A stretch of DNA of 64,000 nucleotides from Sequoia sempervirens (Eukaryota; Streptophyta; Pinopsida; Cupressales; Cupressaceae). Shown here one piece after another: positions 36,926-48,377 of this stretch. A program made the position numbers and the translations under genes. How positions within the stretch are numbered: the first letter of the stretch is position 1; every line of letters begins with the position of its first letter. The notes below the pieces were generated by a model that searched no databases, was not told where the DNA came from, and saw nothing but the letters and a program-made list of their open reading frames with translations. The stretch is taken from NCBI GenBank assembly GCA_007258455.2, contig VDFB02115099.1:28883-92882 (forward strand), read 5' to 3'.

Positions 36926-37864
36926 ATACATAGGCAATATAATGCAAACTGCAAAGCAATGGGATGGAAATTGGTGTTAGCTTCAAATTGGGATGGTTCT
37001 CACTATTATTATTTTTATCTTGCACGTTATTTTATTGCTATAAATGAAATACATAAAATGTTTTAAAAGCTGTAAGAGACAAGATATGTAAGAAGAAAGA
37101 AGACCATTAATGCCCATGATATCATTGATCTTCTGACAGCTATGCAATGCTTTTGTGAGCTATGAAGCATGTGCCTAACTTTCCAATACAAAGTAGAGAG
37201 ACAAACAAATCTTCAACCATGACACAGCGAAGAAACCAAGACCATCTCCGAACAGCAACACAACTGGTGCACTTGGGCAGCCAGTATTTTCAGTGTCCCA
37301 AATACAATTCGGTAAACTCAAGAGTATGGAAGCTTCAAGTTCCCAGCTACAGGGCTTATAGGACAGAAGCTCTAATCTCTTTACCAGAATCTGTTTGACT
37401 TCATCTGTGAAGCAACAAAAGCTAAGTATCCAATAAAAATCAAACTAAAAGAATCTTGATAGTGCAGGACACAGTAAGATAACAAGAAAACTTATTTTAA
37501 TGCTGGAACCCAAAAAATTCATTCATTTCAGATGGTAACCAACGCTCAACAATGCCCAAACTAAAGGAAAGAATTTAATATTTATAGAGATAACTGCAGC
37601 GAAGGCTAGCAAACTAGAGGGAATGGTCATAGCCAAGCAGCACAGCTCAGTTGGCTATTACCATCAGTCCAGAGAGTAGTAGAAATGTAGAATATATCAG
37701 GAAAGATGCAGCAAAGATGAAACAATTTTCTTCTTTACATTGATGAATTCTAGTGTATTGAAAAGTCACACCAGTTTCCATTTTCCCTATTTACACAATG
37801 AATTGGGTAGTTATTCACAGCTACCAATTCCAATTAACATCTAAATATACTCATGGTCTTGCCT

Positions 37865-38093
37865 GTTCCCAAAAACTTGCATGAGCTTGCAAACTAAAAC
37901 AAGTGGTGTAGATGTAGCTTCACTCACTTCCTGTTGTGGAATCAGCTTGTAGTTACTGGGCACTAGAAAAACTCTGCCTTGATGAAAAGCAACCCATTTC
38001 GTCAGTACCAGACTCATTTTAAATCTGTTCTGGAACACATATGATAAATTATCACAATGCATTTCATATTGCTTCTCGTGCATAAACCTGAAT
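37865..38093 (-). CDS. exon-like open frame at the duplication breakpoint, unidentified
   Basis: On the minus strand a good acceptor (GCTGATTCAG, ending at 38091) is followed by about 72 codons without a stop. The composition looks coding (for example KMSLVLTKWVAFHQGRVF, then PSNYKLIPQQEV). The frame ends near 37865, where similarity to copy 1 begins. I do not recognise the family. It could be an exon of another gene joined here by the rearrangement, or chance; a second possible exon at 38749-38339 was not convincing. Confidence 0.3.
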
Positions 38094-39434
38094 CAGCATG
38101 TTACTAGGGGCAAATTGTATTACCTTCAGTGAAAATTCTTGCTTTCCATTTGTTGCAGGATCTAAAAGGCATGGTTGTGCCTCTATTTAATATTCACTTT
38201 AGTTATCCGTTTTTATTCTTCTACTGTTAGTTTGTCCTCACCCTGGCAGCAGTCAATCTTAGCCCAGTAGACAAGGCCCCAGTTATTTGTGACATTTTGT
38301 TTTGTGTTTGACATCTTAAAGAACAAATTTAAAATCTTCTATCCAGTAACAAGCACATCAAGGAACTTCTCTTGGACCAACTGGTCCAGGAGTGAATGGG
38401 ATTTCAATCCCAAAGGCTGCCTCACCAATTCCCTTGTTTGTAACTGGTCCATATTAAGAAAGTTCACTGAGAACCCAGTCATACCAGGGATATTACTAGA
38501 GGGGCATGAGGGCATGTTGGGGAGAACCAAATACCTATAACTTTGGAAGCAATCCCCAAATAACTTAACATCCAGGAAATCAATCTCAGTGAGGAAACAT
38601 GGGCACAAGCCACTACAGTATTTAAGAACTTGATTTCTCTCATTATTACATATGCCAAGTTTTGAAAACAAAAGAACAGGATATGTTGGTCCAACTGTGG
38701 ACAATCTTGTCCTATTCTTAGCACTTCTGCCTCTTGATGTTCTGGTCATTATAGTTATTCACATGGTAACATTTCTTTTTGAAGCCAGAAAAAAGTCACG
38801 AGTTAAAACAGGTCTCCCAAGATTTCATATGCTCTGCACAATTCTAACAATAGGGATCCCACTAGTTCTTGACAGGTACCAGCCACATTTAGTAATGCAA
38901 AGAAGAGGTCTACAACGATGCTATACAATCTGCATGCTTCTAAGAACATGAATCCCACCAGTTATTGACAGGTACTGGCCACCCTCAGTAATGCAGATTA
39001 TCTTCTCACTGTCTAAGATGCCGTTTACAGAAAAATAGGATTCCAAGTGACCAAACCAAGTACCTATTGTATCTGCATTAATTATACCTTACACAAAAGA
39101 ATATACAGACTTATTTGTGCCTTAAATGTTGTTAGACATCTGAAAAATTAAAACCTTGTAAAATGTGGAATTTTTTGCTCAAAATGTAATACACTAAAGA
39201 ATTTAAGCAAATTGACAGAATGTATCTTCTATCTGCCTCTGATTTTGAGGTGCATCCTCAATCATCTTCTGCTACCAAACAGAATCTTCTGTATCTGATA
39301 CAAAATAGGGTCTTCTGATACCAAACAAGATTTTATGTATCTTATACAAAGTAACAAATGAGGGTGTATGATATATAGTAGAACTATACAACTCCATTTA
39401 TGTACAAAAGAAGCATCATGTAACGACAAAGGAC
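38094..39434. other. 1.3 kb between duplication end and copia element
   Basis: No recognised gene or element. A minus-strand open frame of 136 codons at 38749-38339 has no recognisable domain. Confidence 0.4.
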
Positions 39435-39439
39435 GCAAG

Positions 39440-40050
39440 TGTTGATGTTAGAGCAGCGTCGGACTTCTCTTCCAGCCCCGATTTCTTTGTATTAAATTAA
39501 ATGAGTAGCCTATTGGCTATTTAATTTAATAAGGCGTCTATTGGTGAAGAGGCGCTTCACTTTGTATATAATATAATATTTAATTATTGTGAATAATTAA
39601 ATGAGGCCAACTTATCTCATCCGACACCTCTTGGAGTCACAACGATTTTATTGGAGGCTGACATGATGTTCTTCAAGGGACACGATCTTTCTCCTTTGTA
39701 TACATATGCGATGATCACTCATTGTATGTGATATATACTATTCATAAGTTCAAGTTGATACAAGTGCGAGTCCATCAAGTGCAGATCGAAGTCTTGAAGG
39801 AGGCTGAGTTTATTATCAGCAAGGAGTTATATATTATTCTGTGTTTGCATCAAGTTTTGGTGCTGTTGCTTGGCCTCATAATCGGCCTCATTGTAAAGGA
39901 GATTATTGTTTCATATTCAATATATAAGTGATATATTGTTGCTGGGTTTTTCTCCCCTCAAGTGGAGGGTTTTCCCAAGGCATATGTTGTGTCTACTTGT
40001 CTGAATTTGAATTAAAATCTGCTTATTTATAGCTGATCCTAAAACTAACA
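39440..40050 (+). repeat. 5' LTR of the 6.75-kb copia element
   Basis: TGTTGATGTTAG to CCTAAAACTAACA. It contains a 16-bp inverted repeat (39491-39530), ATATAATATAAT-like AT tracts, and an open frame that is just LTR sequence. Confidence 0.95.
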
Positions 40051-40062
40051 TGGTATCAGAGC
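40051..40062 (+). other. primer-binding site, initiator tRNA-Met
   Basis: TGGTATCAGAGC immediately follows the 5' LTR, a perfect complement of the plant initiator tRNA-Met 3' end. Confidence 0.93.
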
Positions 40063-40151
40063 GGGTTTAAGAAGATCGTAATCAGATTTATATAAGCAGC
40101 ACTATCATCTACTCTTGTTCACATCTTCTTGCATCTATCTTATCTTCGAAA

Positions 40152-40985
40152 ATGGTGAACGGGCTCAAGATTGAAGATAGGCTTGAAGGTGCTTCCAATT
40201 TCACATCTTGGAAGTTTAGAGTAATGCTTGCTTTGGAAGAAAATGAGATTGCTGAGTTCGTGGAGAACGAAATTACAGAACCTTCTGATGAGAATGAGAA
40301 GTCCCAATGGAAGAAGAATTGCACTAAGGCGAAGAAGATTTTGGTAGACTCTGTGAAGGACCACCTTGTGCCGATTATCTCCAAGTTGAAGACAACAAGG
40401 GAAATGTTCAAGACCTTGGAGGAAATGTATGAGATCAACAATACAAGTAGAGCTCTTGCATTAAGACAACAGCTTCATCATGTCAAGATGGCGAAAGGAG
40501 ATTCCGTCATCTCATTCTTCATGAAGATCACTGAGTTAAGAGATCAGCTTTCTACCATTGGGCATATGGTCAATGATTAAGATTTGGCTATGTTGGCACT
40601 TAATGTTCTTCCTCAATCTTGGGAGCCATTTATCCAAGGAATTAGTGGGAGATCAAAGCTGCCTAAGTTTGATCGCTTGAGGGCAGATTGCATTCAAGAA
40701 CAATCTAGATTGGCTGCAAGAGGCAATGGGCAAAGTTCTACCAATGAAGAGATTCATGTACTTGCCAATCAATCTTCGAAGAAGAAAGGAAGAGAAGGGA
40801 AGAAAGGTTACTTCAAGAGGAACAAAGATAGGAGACCAGACGGTGCTCCTGCATCTAAGAAGAAGAAGGATATTTCCCACTTACAGTGCTTCAGATGTGA
40901 CAAGTTTGGTCACTATGCAAAAGATTGTCCAACTAGACCTAAACAACATGCTTCAGTTACAGATGTGGGTGAGATCTCTCCTTAG
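40152..40985 (+). pseudogene. copia gag (one internal stop)
   Basis: Start MVNGLKIEDRLEGASNFTSW with the W-x-x-K/R gag motif, then the UBN2-type region (KTLEEMYEINNTSRALALRQ and PQSWEPFIQGI), a basic linker and a CCHC knuckle (CFRCDKFGHYAKDC) near 40890. One TAA at about 40578 interrupts an otherwise continuous frame, and a TAG ends it at 40983. Its job was RNA binding and particle assembly. Confidence 0.92.
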
Positions 40986-41039
40986 AAGGATTCAAGTGGT
41001 TTCCTACTCTATTCTACCTTAAGCAATGTTCCTACAAAT

Positions 41040-41220
41040 AGCAACACTTGGTTGATTGATAGTGGTGCCTCCCGTCACATAACTGGTTTTAGAGAACATT
41101 TTTCAGATTTGGTGGAGAGAGATACAAGTGTTCAAGTCATAATTGGAGATGATGCATGTTATTCAGTGAAAGGTGTTGGGACCTCCTCTCTTCTCTTAGA
41201 TTCTGGCATCTCTCTTTAGT
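41040..41220 (+). pseudogene. copia aspartic protease (decayed)
   Basis: The stretch WLIDSGASRHITG at about 41050 is the active-site DSG motif of the pol protease. The frame reaches a TAG near 41218, and the next piece continues as LSDVLFVPGIKRNLVSISAL. It processed the polyprotein when intact. Confidence 0.9.
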
Positions 41221-42181
41221 TGAGTGATGTACTATTTGTACCAGGCATCAAGCGGAACCTTGTCTCTATTTCAGCATTGGAGGATAAGGGATATCAAGTT
41301 GCATTCTCTGAAGGTAAAGTTCTTGCATGGCCAAAGAACTCAAGCATCAAGATTGCCCGTGTGATTGGTGTTCGGCAAGAGTGTCTCTACAAACTTTGCA
41401 CTCGTCCACTACAAGCTTTGTTGCATGATTCTTCAAGTTGGTGTGAGCTTTAGCATAGAAGACTTGCTCACCTTCACTTTAGAGCACTACCAACCATGGA
41501 GAAGATGGTCACTACATTCCTAAACTCAGCTAGGAGCATGAAAGTACTTGTCGAGGATGCGCTTTGGGTAAGAACACTAAAGGACCTTTTCATAGTAGTG
41601 AAAGTAGATATAAATGCATTCTAGATCTTATTCATTCTTATTTGTGTGGTCCAATGTTTGTTGCTTCTTTGAGTGGTTTGGTTTCTTGTATTATGTTATT
41701 TTTAGTGATGACTACTCTAGAAAGACTTGGATTTATTTCTTAAAGTCTAAAGAATCTAAGGAAGTACTTGAGAGATTCAAGGAATTTAAAGCTCAAGTAG
41801 AGAACTTGTCCAGGAAGAGGATCAAAGTTCTGAGATCTGACAACGGAGGTGAATACATCTCTGGAAGTTTTCGAACTTTTGCGTTGAGGCAGGAATTAAG
41901 AGGGAGTTTTGTGTTCCCTACAATCCACAAAAAAATGGCGTTGCAGAAAGGAAGAACAGATCCATTGTAGAAGCAGCTAAAGCCATGATTCATGATCAAG
42001 ATTTGCAAACCTTCCTTTGGGCCGAGGTATCTAGGACAATTGTGTGTGTTCAGAATCGAAGCCCTCATCGTATCTTGGAGAACATGACTCCTGAAGAAGC
42101 TTTCACAAGTGTGAAGCCTGAAGTCAGCCATTTGAGAATATTCGGTTGTCCTGTGTATGTTCATGTACCTAAAGATAAAAG
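41221..42181 (+). pseudogene. copia integrase, broken by stops, frameshift and a nested LTR
   Basis: HHCC zinc finger (HRRLAHLHF at about 41455), then the core with FSDDYSRKTWIYF and LRSDNGGEYISG carrying catalytic Asp residues, and FLWAEVSRTIVCVQNRSPHR. A stop at 41451 and frame changes near 41570 and 41930 split it. The C-terminal GKKGIFVGYSE part resumes at 42860, after the solo LTR. Confidence 0.9.
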
Positions 42182-42847
42182 TGTTAGTTTTATGATCAGA
42201 TTTAATGCACAGAAAATTAATTCAAAATCAGATACAATAACACAGCAGATACCCTGGGAAAACCCTCCTCTAGAGGGAGAAAAACCCAACAACAATATAT
42301 CTCTTATATATTATTTAAGAATCAACTCTTCTTGTACAATAGGGCCAAACTTAAGGCCAAGTAATAGCACCGATTCTAGATGTAAAATACAAATTACAAT
42401 CTGCACAACATATATATCAAAATCTGCACTTGATAGTACTTCGACCTGTTCTTGAAGTAAATCGCACTTAGATAAAATCACAATCTACCCAAGATATAAT
42501 TCGTACTTGAATGTAGAATGAATGTCGAACTTGCTTGATGATCCAAATGAGAACAATTGAACTTGTATTTATACATTGCTTGGGAGAGGTCGCACCTCTT
42601 CAATAACAAGGTCGGCCACAAGGAGAATAATTACAAATTAAATAATTTGCTTATCAAGTCGGCCAAGATAATCCCTTTTCATTTGGACGCCATCAATGAG
42701 AAGAAAGTCGGCACATATAAAAACTTGTGCCAATTAAGAATATGAGTTCTATAAATTAAATAGCTCTCAAGCTATAATTTAATTTATTCAATCAAGAACA
42801 AATACTGTGCTGGAAGAATACGACTGAAACTGAATATAACATCAACA
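42182..42847 (-). mobile_element. solo LTR of a related copia family, inserted antisense in the integrase
   Basis: 666 bp with ends TGTTAG...ATCAACA and a perfect target duplication AAAAG (42177-42181 / 42848-42852). On the minus strand it shows the same LTR landmarks as the host element (a TGTTG[TC]TGGGTTTTTCTCC stretch and a matching 5' end) but is clearly diverged, so it is a sister family. Without it the host integrase reads straight through. It remains after recombination between two LTRs of a former full element. Confidence 0.93.
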
Positions 42848-42859
42848 AAAAGGACAAAA

Positions 42860-44179
42860 TTGGAACCATATGGCAAGAAGGGAATATTTGTGGGCTACAG
42901 TGAGTCTTCGAAAGCCTACAAAGTTTACATTCCAGGTCAGAAACTGATAGAGATCAGCAAGGATGTTACATTTGAAGAGGATGTTGCATTCAAGAGATCT
43001 AAAGGCTCTCTTATGGAGATAGATAATGAAGACTTTGAGACTCCTCAGGACATGGAAGTTGACCATACTCCTGAGATTCAAAGGGAGTCTCCTGAACCAG
43101 AAGAAGATGGTGATCCAGTTGAGCATTTGGAACCTACTAATGGGCCTAGAGATATGGTTATTGGTCGAAAGAGACCTCAATGGGCTAGGCAAACAATGCA
43201 AGAGGCAAAAAAGTTTGCAGCCCCAAGAGGAACATTCAGAGAAAGTAGAAGACCACAGAAGTTTTCAAACTATGTTGCATTGATGAGTCAAATGATTGAA
43301 TCTGAGCCTTCCAGTGTTGAGGAAGCTTCAAGTCAGCAAGTATGGAGAGATGCTATGGCTAAAGAATATCAATCCATCCTCAAGAACGATGTTTGGGACA
43401 TCGTACCTAGACCAGAAGGAAAATCTATTGTATCTTCTAAGTGGCTGTTCAAGATCAAGCATGCGGCTAATGGAAGCATTGAGAAGTACAAAGCTAGATT
43501 TGTGGCTAGGGGATTCTCTCAGAAAGAGGGAATAGACTATGAGGAAACATTTGCTCCAATTGCTCGTTATACCTCCATCAGGACTATCATTGCTATTGCA
43601 ACAGCTAAAGGATGGAAGTTACACCAGATGGACATGAAGACAGCATTTCTAAATGGTGTAATTGAGGAGGAGGTATACATTGAGCAACCTGATGGATTTG
43701 AAGTTCATGGAAAGGAGTCTCATGTTTGCAGATTGAAGAAGGCTTTGTATGGCCTTAAGCAGGCTCCTCGCACTTGGTATGAGAGAATTGATAGATACCT
43801 ATTGAGCTTGGGCTTCTCCAAGAATGATGTTGATTCAAACCTATACTTCAAGGTAATTGATGGCGAAGCATTGATCTTGGTTCTCTATGTTGATGATCTA
43901 TTTCTTACTGGAGAAGATCACCTCATTATCAAATGCAAGGAGTTGGCTTCTGAATTTGAAATGAAGGATCTTAAGTACATGCATTACTTCCTTGGTCTAG
44001 AAGTATGGCAGAGGCCTAATGAGATCATTCTGAGTCAAGGGAAGTATACAATAGATATCTTGACGAGGTTTGGTATGATGGATTGCAAATCCATGTCTAC
44101 ACCTATGGAAACCAATTTTCAGAAGCTTAAGGAGGCTACAGCTAGTTCAGATCTGGTGGATCCTACTATGTATAGATAG
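42860..44179 (+). pseudogene. copia integrase C-terminus and reverse transcriptase
   Basis: A 439-codon open frame. It starts with GKKGIFVGYSESSKAYKVY, then an acidic linker, then the RT: WRDAMAKEYQSILKN, KARFVARGFSQKEGIDYEET, HQMDMKTAFLNG (first catalytic Asp), YGLKQAPRTWYERI and the catalytic LYVDD box near 43890. It ends at a TAG at 44177-44179, just before the usual LIGSLMYL. It is well preserved apart from that stop. Confidence 0.94.
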
Positions 44180-44863
44180 TTGATTGGATCGTTGATGTAT
44201 CTAGTCAATACTAGACCAAATATTTGCTATGCAATGAGTGCACTTAGTCAGTTCATGTGTGAACCAAGGCAAATACACCTAGTTGCAGCAAAGCATATCC
44301 TGAGATACTTGCATGGCACAGTTGGGTATGGCTTGAGATATTCTTCTGGTGTGGACTTGAAGCTGCATGGATATTCTGATTCTGATTGGGCAAGTTGTGT
44401 TGCTGATCGAAAGAGCACCTCTGGATGTCTTTTCAGTTTGGGGTCTGCGATGATCTCCTAGTGTAGCAGGAAGCAGTCTTCAGTGGCATTGAGCACCGCA
44501 AAGGCCAAGTATATTGCAGCTTGTACGGCAGCTCGAGAAGCAATGTGGCTTTGGAAGCTCCTTGCAGGATTGTTTGGACAACCATTGGAGCCAACTGTCA
44601 TTCATTGTGATAATCAAAGTTGTGTGAAGCTTTTTGTCAATCCAGTGTTCCATGACAGAACTAAGCATGTTGAGATCAAATACCACTATATCAGAGATAT
44701 GGTATTGAGGAAAGCTATCCAATTGAAGAACATTTGCACTGATGAGCAGACGGCCGACATTCTCACCAAGCCTCTCTCCAGAGTAAAGTTTGTGTACTTT
44801 CGAGACAAGCTTGGTATTGTGGAGAATGAAGCCCTAGCTGAGAGGGAGACTCAACTTCAGTGA
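44180..44863 (+). pseudogene. copia RNase H
   Basis: [20 protein letters not shown], then [17 protein letters not shown] with catalytic Asp, a TAG at about 44459, then LSTAKAKYIAACTAAREAMW, HCDNQSC and TADILTKPLSRVKF. This is the standard end of a copia polyprotein, here with one internal stop. The natural stop is TGA at 44861. Confidence 0.93.
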
Positions 44864-44880
44864 TCTTTTGTGATTTGCTT

Positions 44881-45330
44881 TAATGCATTTTTCTCTGTGA
44901 GAGAAATTTGAGGTGCAAGCCCTTGTCTAATGCATTTTTCTCTGTGAGAGAAATTTGAGGTGTAAGCCCTTGTTTAATGCATCTTTCTCTGTGAGAAAAA
45001 TTTGAGGTGAAAGCCCTTGTTTCCACCCTCTGGGAGTAGCCATGGTGGATGTCATGTTGAGTGACTCCATGACAACATCACGTGAGAGAGTCCGTGATGG
45101 TTTTCTTGTACTTGTGTTTATTCACCCTCTGGGAGTAGTCATGGCGAACGTCATGATGAGATGACGACATCACGTTGAGTGATTCCGTGATGGGCACTTG
45201 TGCACATATGCTTTACCATACATGGGAGTAGCCATGATGGTTGATATCATGTTGAGTGACTCCGTGATGAGCTCCTTTCACATTTGGGTGTAGCCATTGT
45301 GGATGTCATTTCATGGCATTGGTTAGCTAG
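44881..45330 (+). repeat. two tandem repeat arrays between RNase H and the 3' LTR
   Basis: Three 47-bp units start with TAATGCAT at 44881, 44928 and 44975, each with CTCTGTGAGAGAAATTTGAGG. From about 45028 to 45330 follow four looser units built on CTGGGAGTAGCCATGGTGGA and GTCATGTTGAGTGACTCC. No coding frame spans them. Confidence 0.9.
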
Positions 45331-45579
45331 AAGTATTCCTCCCTAGCTGAGAATGAATGAATGAATGCTTTTAATTACGTCCACGAGACCAGCTGGCCTA
45401 TGGGACCCACGAGACAAAAACGAAACCACATTTTGCAACAAACCGAGCAGCCGCCGACCCCACCAACTACTCTCTGTTTCTCTCTAACTCTTTGCTGATT
45501 TTGTTTCTTCTACTGTGTATTTTGATCAAGTAACCTGCTATTTCAGCGATCTTCTCCTCTTCAAACAAAGCCTCTAACG

Positions 45580-46190
45580 ATTTGACATTAGAACAGCGTC
45601 GGGCTTCTCTTCCAGCCCCGATTTCTTTGTATTAAATTAAATGAGTAGCCTATTGGCTATTTAATTTAATAAGGCGTCTATTGGTGAAGAGGCGCTTCAC
45701 TTTGTATATAATATAATATTTAATTATTGTGAATAATTAAATGAGGCCGACTTATCTCATCTGCCACCTCTTGGAGTCACAACGATTTTATTGGAGGCCG
45801 ACATGATGTTCTTCAAGGGACATGATCTTTCTCCTTTGTATATATATGCGATGATCACTCATTGTATGTGATATATACTATTCATAAGTTCAAGTTGATA
45901 CAAGTGCGAGTCCATCAAGTGCAGATCGAAGTCTTGAAGGAGTCTGAGTTTATTATCAGCAAGGAATTATATATTATTCTGTGTTTGCATCAAGTTTTGG
46001 TGCTGTTGCTTGGCCTCATAATTGGCCTCATTGTAAAGGAGATTATTGTTTCATATTCAATATATAAGTGATATATTGTTGCTGGGTTTTTCTCCCCTCA
46101 AGTGGAGGGTTTTCCCAGGGTATATGCTGTGTCTACTTGTCTGAATTTGAATTAAAATCTGCTTATTTATATCTGATCCTAAAACTAACA
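45580..46190 (+). repeat. 3' LTR of the 6.75-kb copia element
   Basis: Same length as the 5' LTR. The first two bases have mutated (ATTTGAC instead of TGTTGAT). No convincing polypurine tract precedes it. Confidence 0.93.
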
Positions 46191-46195
46191 GCAAG

Positions 46196-48372
46196 AAGAT
46201 CCATACTTGACTCATCATGACCTAGATGGTAATCGACATCAATGCCCACTAAATGCCAACACCCGGTTTTCATGTAATCATTCATGCCCAATCAACACTA
46301 GCATATCATGTGTGATACATTATGTGAAAGCCTTTTAGTTATGACTTTAGACTTTCCAAAATTAATTTTACTTCAAAATATGTAAAGCTTGGAGTATTCT
46401 ATATTATGTATTACCATTGGCATCTTCTTCCCGCAGCCAACGGTCATTAATAAATTAGTAAGCCAGATTGCTTAGAGACAATGAAAAATATCAGTGGCAA
46501 ATTATGATCATATTGTTGGGATTCCATTTGAAGAAAATCAATGATTGGACCGAAAGCATACTTATATAAACGGCAACATTTCCATCATGAGAAAGCAGGT
46601 CATAATCTTTACCATTATCTAGATTAGGGCCCCATTCATCCATGAATCTGAAACATGCTAACCATCTATGGCACTTGTTTCCAAGAAAATATTATCAATA
46701 TAAAGGATTACTAACAAAAATAAATGTCTAAATGATTCAAGCACAAGCACCTCCCCCAAGGGCAGTTCACATCATTACAATAGATTTGCAGTTCCTACTA
46801 TACTACAGCCTGCAACATCTGCATTCCCAACAAATAACAATGAATATTCACACCTTGCATCTCAATGGCAAATAATCCTTTTCGGTATTCAAACCACAAG
46901 ACTAACACAACCTTGATTCTGAGCCCAACATTGTATTCTTATGTAACATATCTTGTGCAAGATGAATATAGGAACTTCTGCTATTTCTTGTATTTATTGA
47001 ATGCATTATGATGCTCCCACATATGTTTTATCTATTTTAATTGCATGTTTAAAATAATTCACATATTAGTTAAGCAGATAAATCTCTCAATTAGTTTGTG
47101 GATTGTCCTCTATGCCTCTCTTTGTCTTGACATAAAACATTGGTCTACTAGCAGGATTCAGTAGCATCCTGTCAGTTGGTTCCCACGTGAAGTCAAATAT
47201 TTGGTACCAGATCAAATCTCAAACACCATCCTCTTAGCTGGTTCACACATCAATAACAAGAATTGGAATTAAATCAAGTTTACTTGAACCAACACACATT
47301 GTTAAATCCCAGCAAATATGCCTGCCCATCTACATTGTTGTATGGAAAAGTCAGCAAGAATAAACGGTAACTAGGCAAAAGCAACACTTTCAGAACCTCT
47401 GAATGAGAACCAATGCTTTTTCAAGAAGATTCAACATCTCTAAAGCCAAAATCAACAATCTCAAGATGCATTACATGCAAACAACAAGACCTTCAGCCTT
47501 GTCATGTAAAGGTTAGGAAACCCCATGGTGCAACATGCACATCTTGCTGACCCTATCTTCAATAGTATAATTCAAGCAAAGGATATACGTTACCAAGTCA
47601 TGCAGAAAGTTGCCACAAGAGCTAACTTCTAAGGAGGAAAAATAGGCACATCATCATGCAGAGTGTGAAAAGATGAATAATAGCGAACAAGTCATCAAGC
47701 TCTAGAACATTCAATTGCGACACGTGATGCATAGGCCATGACAAACAAACATTTGGTAAGCCCCTCTCAATCCCATTGTTCTGAGGCTCCATCAAGTACA
47801 TTTGATAGTTTTTAAGAAACACACCAAAAGCACTGATTCAAATATGCTAAATAAAATGGGCTATGATGGCTGAGGTTTGGGCAAAGACGGCCAAGGCATC
47901 ATGTATCCTCTTCAAATGAAAACAAGACCATAAAATATTGATTTGGGAAACACCAGCTCTAGCACAAGTGAAGAAGTTAATAATACACACCATCTGTAAG
48001 CTTCTAGGCGTGTGTAACATCCCAACTCAGCAGCTCTTTGACATTGCTGAAAAAAATATATGAGCATCTCAACAATGCACTGCACAATACAACTCAAGCA
48101 AAAAGTGCAAACTAATTGGTAGTGCTCCATTCAACAATAATGCCAACAATAATGAGCATCCCAACTGCAACCCAAATGCAGACAACTCCAAGAAAGGCCA
48201 CATTTTGCACCCTTACCATATACAGCCACTACAAGCACATAGGTCATGCAATGAGTCAATGTCAAGATTTTCAACCTTGTGATCTTTCTGAATAAGCAGC
48301 AAGTCCACTTGTTGGTTTTTTAATATCCCTACACAAGTAAGTAGCCATTTCAAGAAACTCCATTCAGGTGGA
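46196..48372. other. 2.2 kb without recognisable gene
   Basis: Short open frames only, none with a known domain. This is probably old repeat or intergenic sequence. Confidence 0.4.
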
Positions 48373-48377
48373 TGGAC

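Larger units (their letters stand above)
34285..37864. repeat. segmental duplication, right copy
   Basis: Right-hand partner of 1-3577. Beyond 37864 the two sequences are unrelated: the left copy continues into intron 2 repeats, while this one runs into an exon-like open stretch at 37865-38093. Similarity at the left end begins at the window edge, so the true left limit is unknown. Apart from CPSF73-I exons 3-4 nothing coding is supported inside. Confidence 0.95.
39440..46190 (+). mobile_element. 6.75-kb copia LTR retrotransposon with nested solo LTR
   Basis: LTRs are 39440-40050 and 45580-46190, both 611 bp, with TG...CA ends on the left copy. The target duplication is GCAAG (39435-39439 / 46191-46195) and the primer site TGGTATCAGAGC starts at 40051. 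The internal order is gag, protease, integrase, RT, RNase H. I count 19 differences between the LTRs (3.1%). In-frame stops lie near 40578, 40983, 41218, 41451, 44177 and 44459, and the integrase is split by an antisense solo LTR. It is inactive itself but still structurally complete. Confidence 0.95.

Noticed and set aside
39722..39931. 69-codon open frame present twice (also 45862-46071)
   Set aside because: It lies within the two LTRs of the copia element; duplication is explained by the LTRs, not by coding selection.
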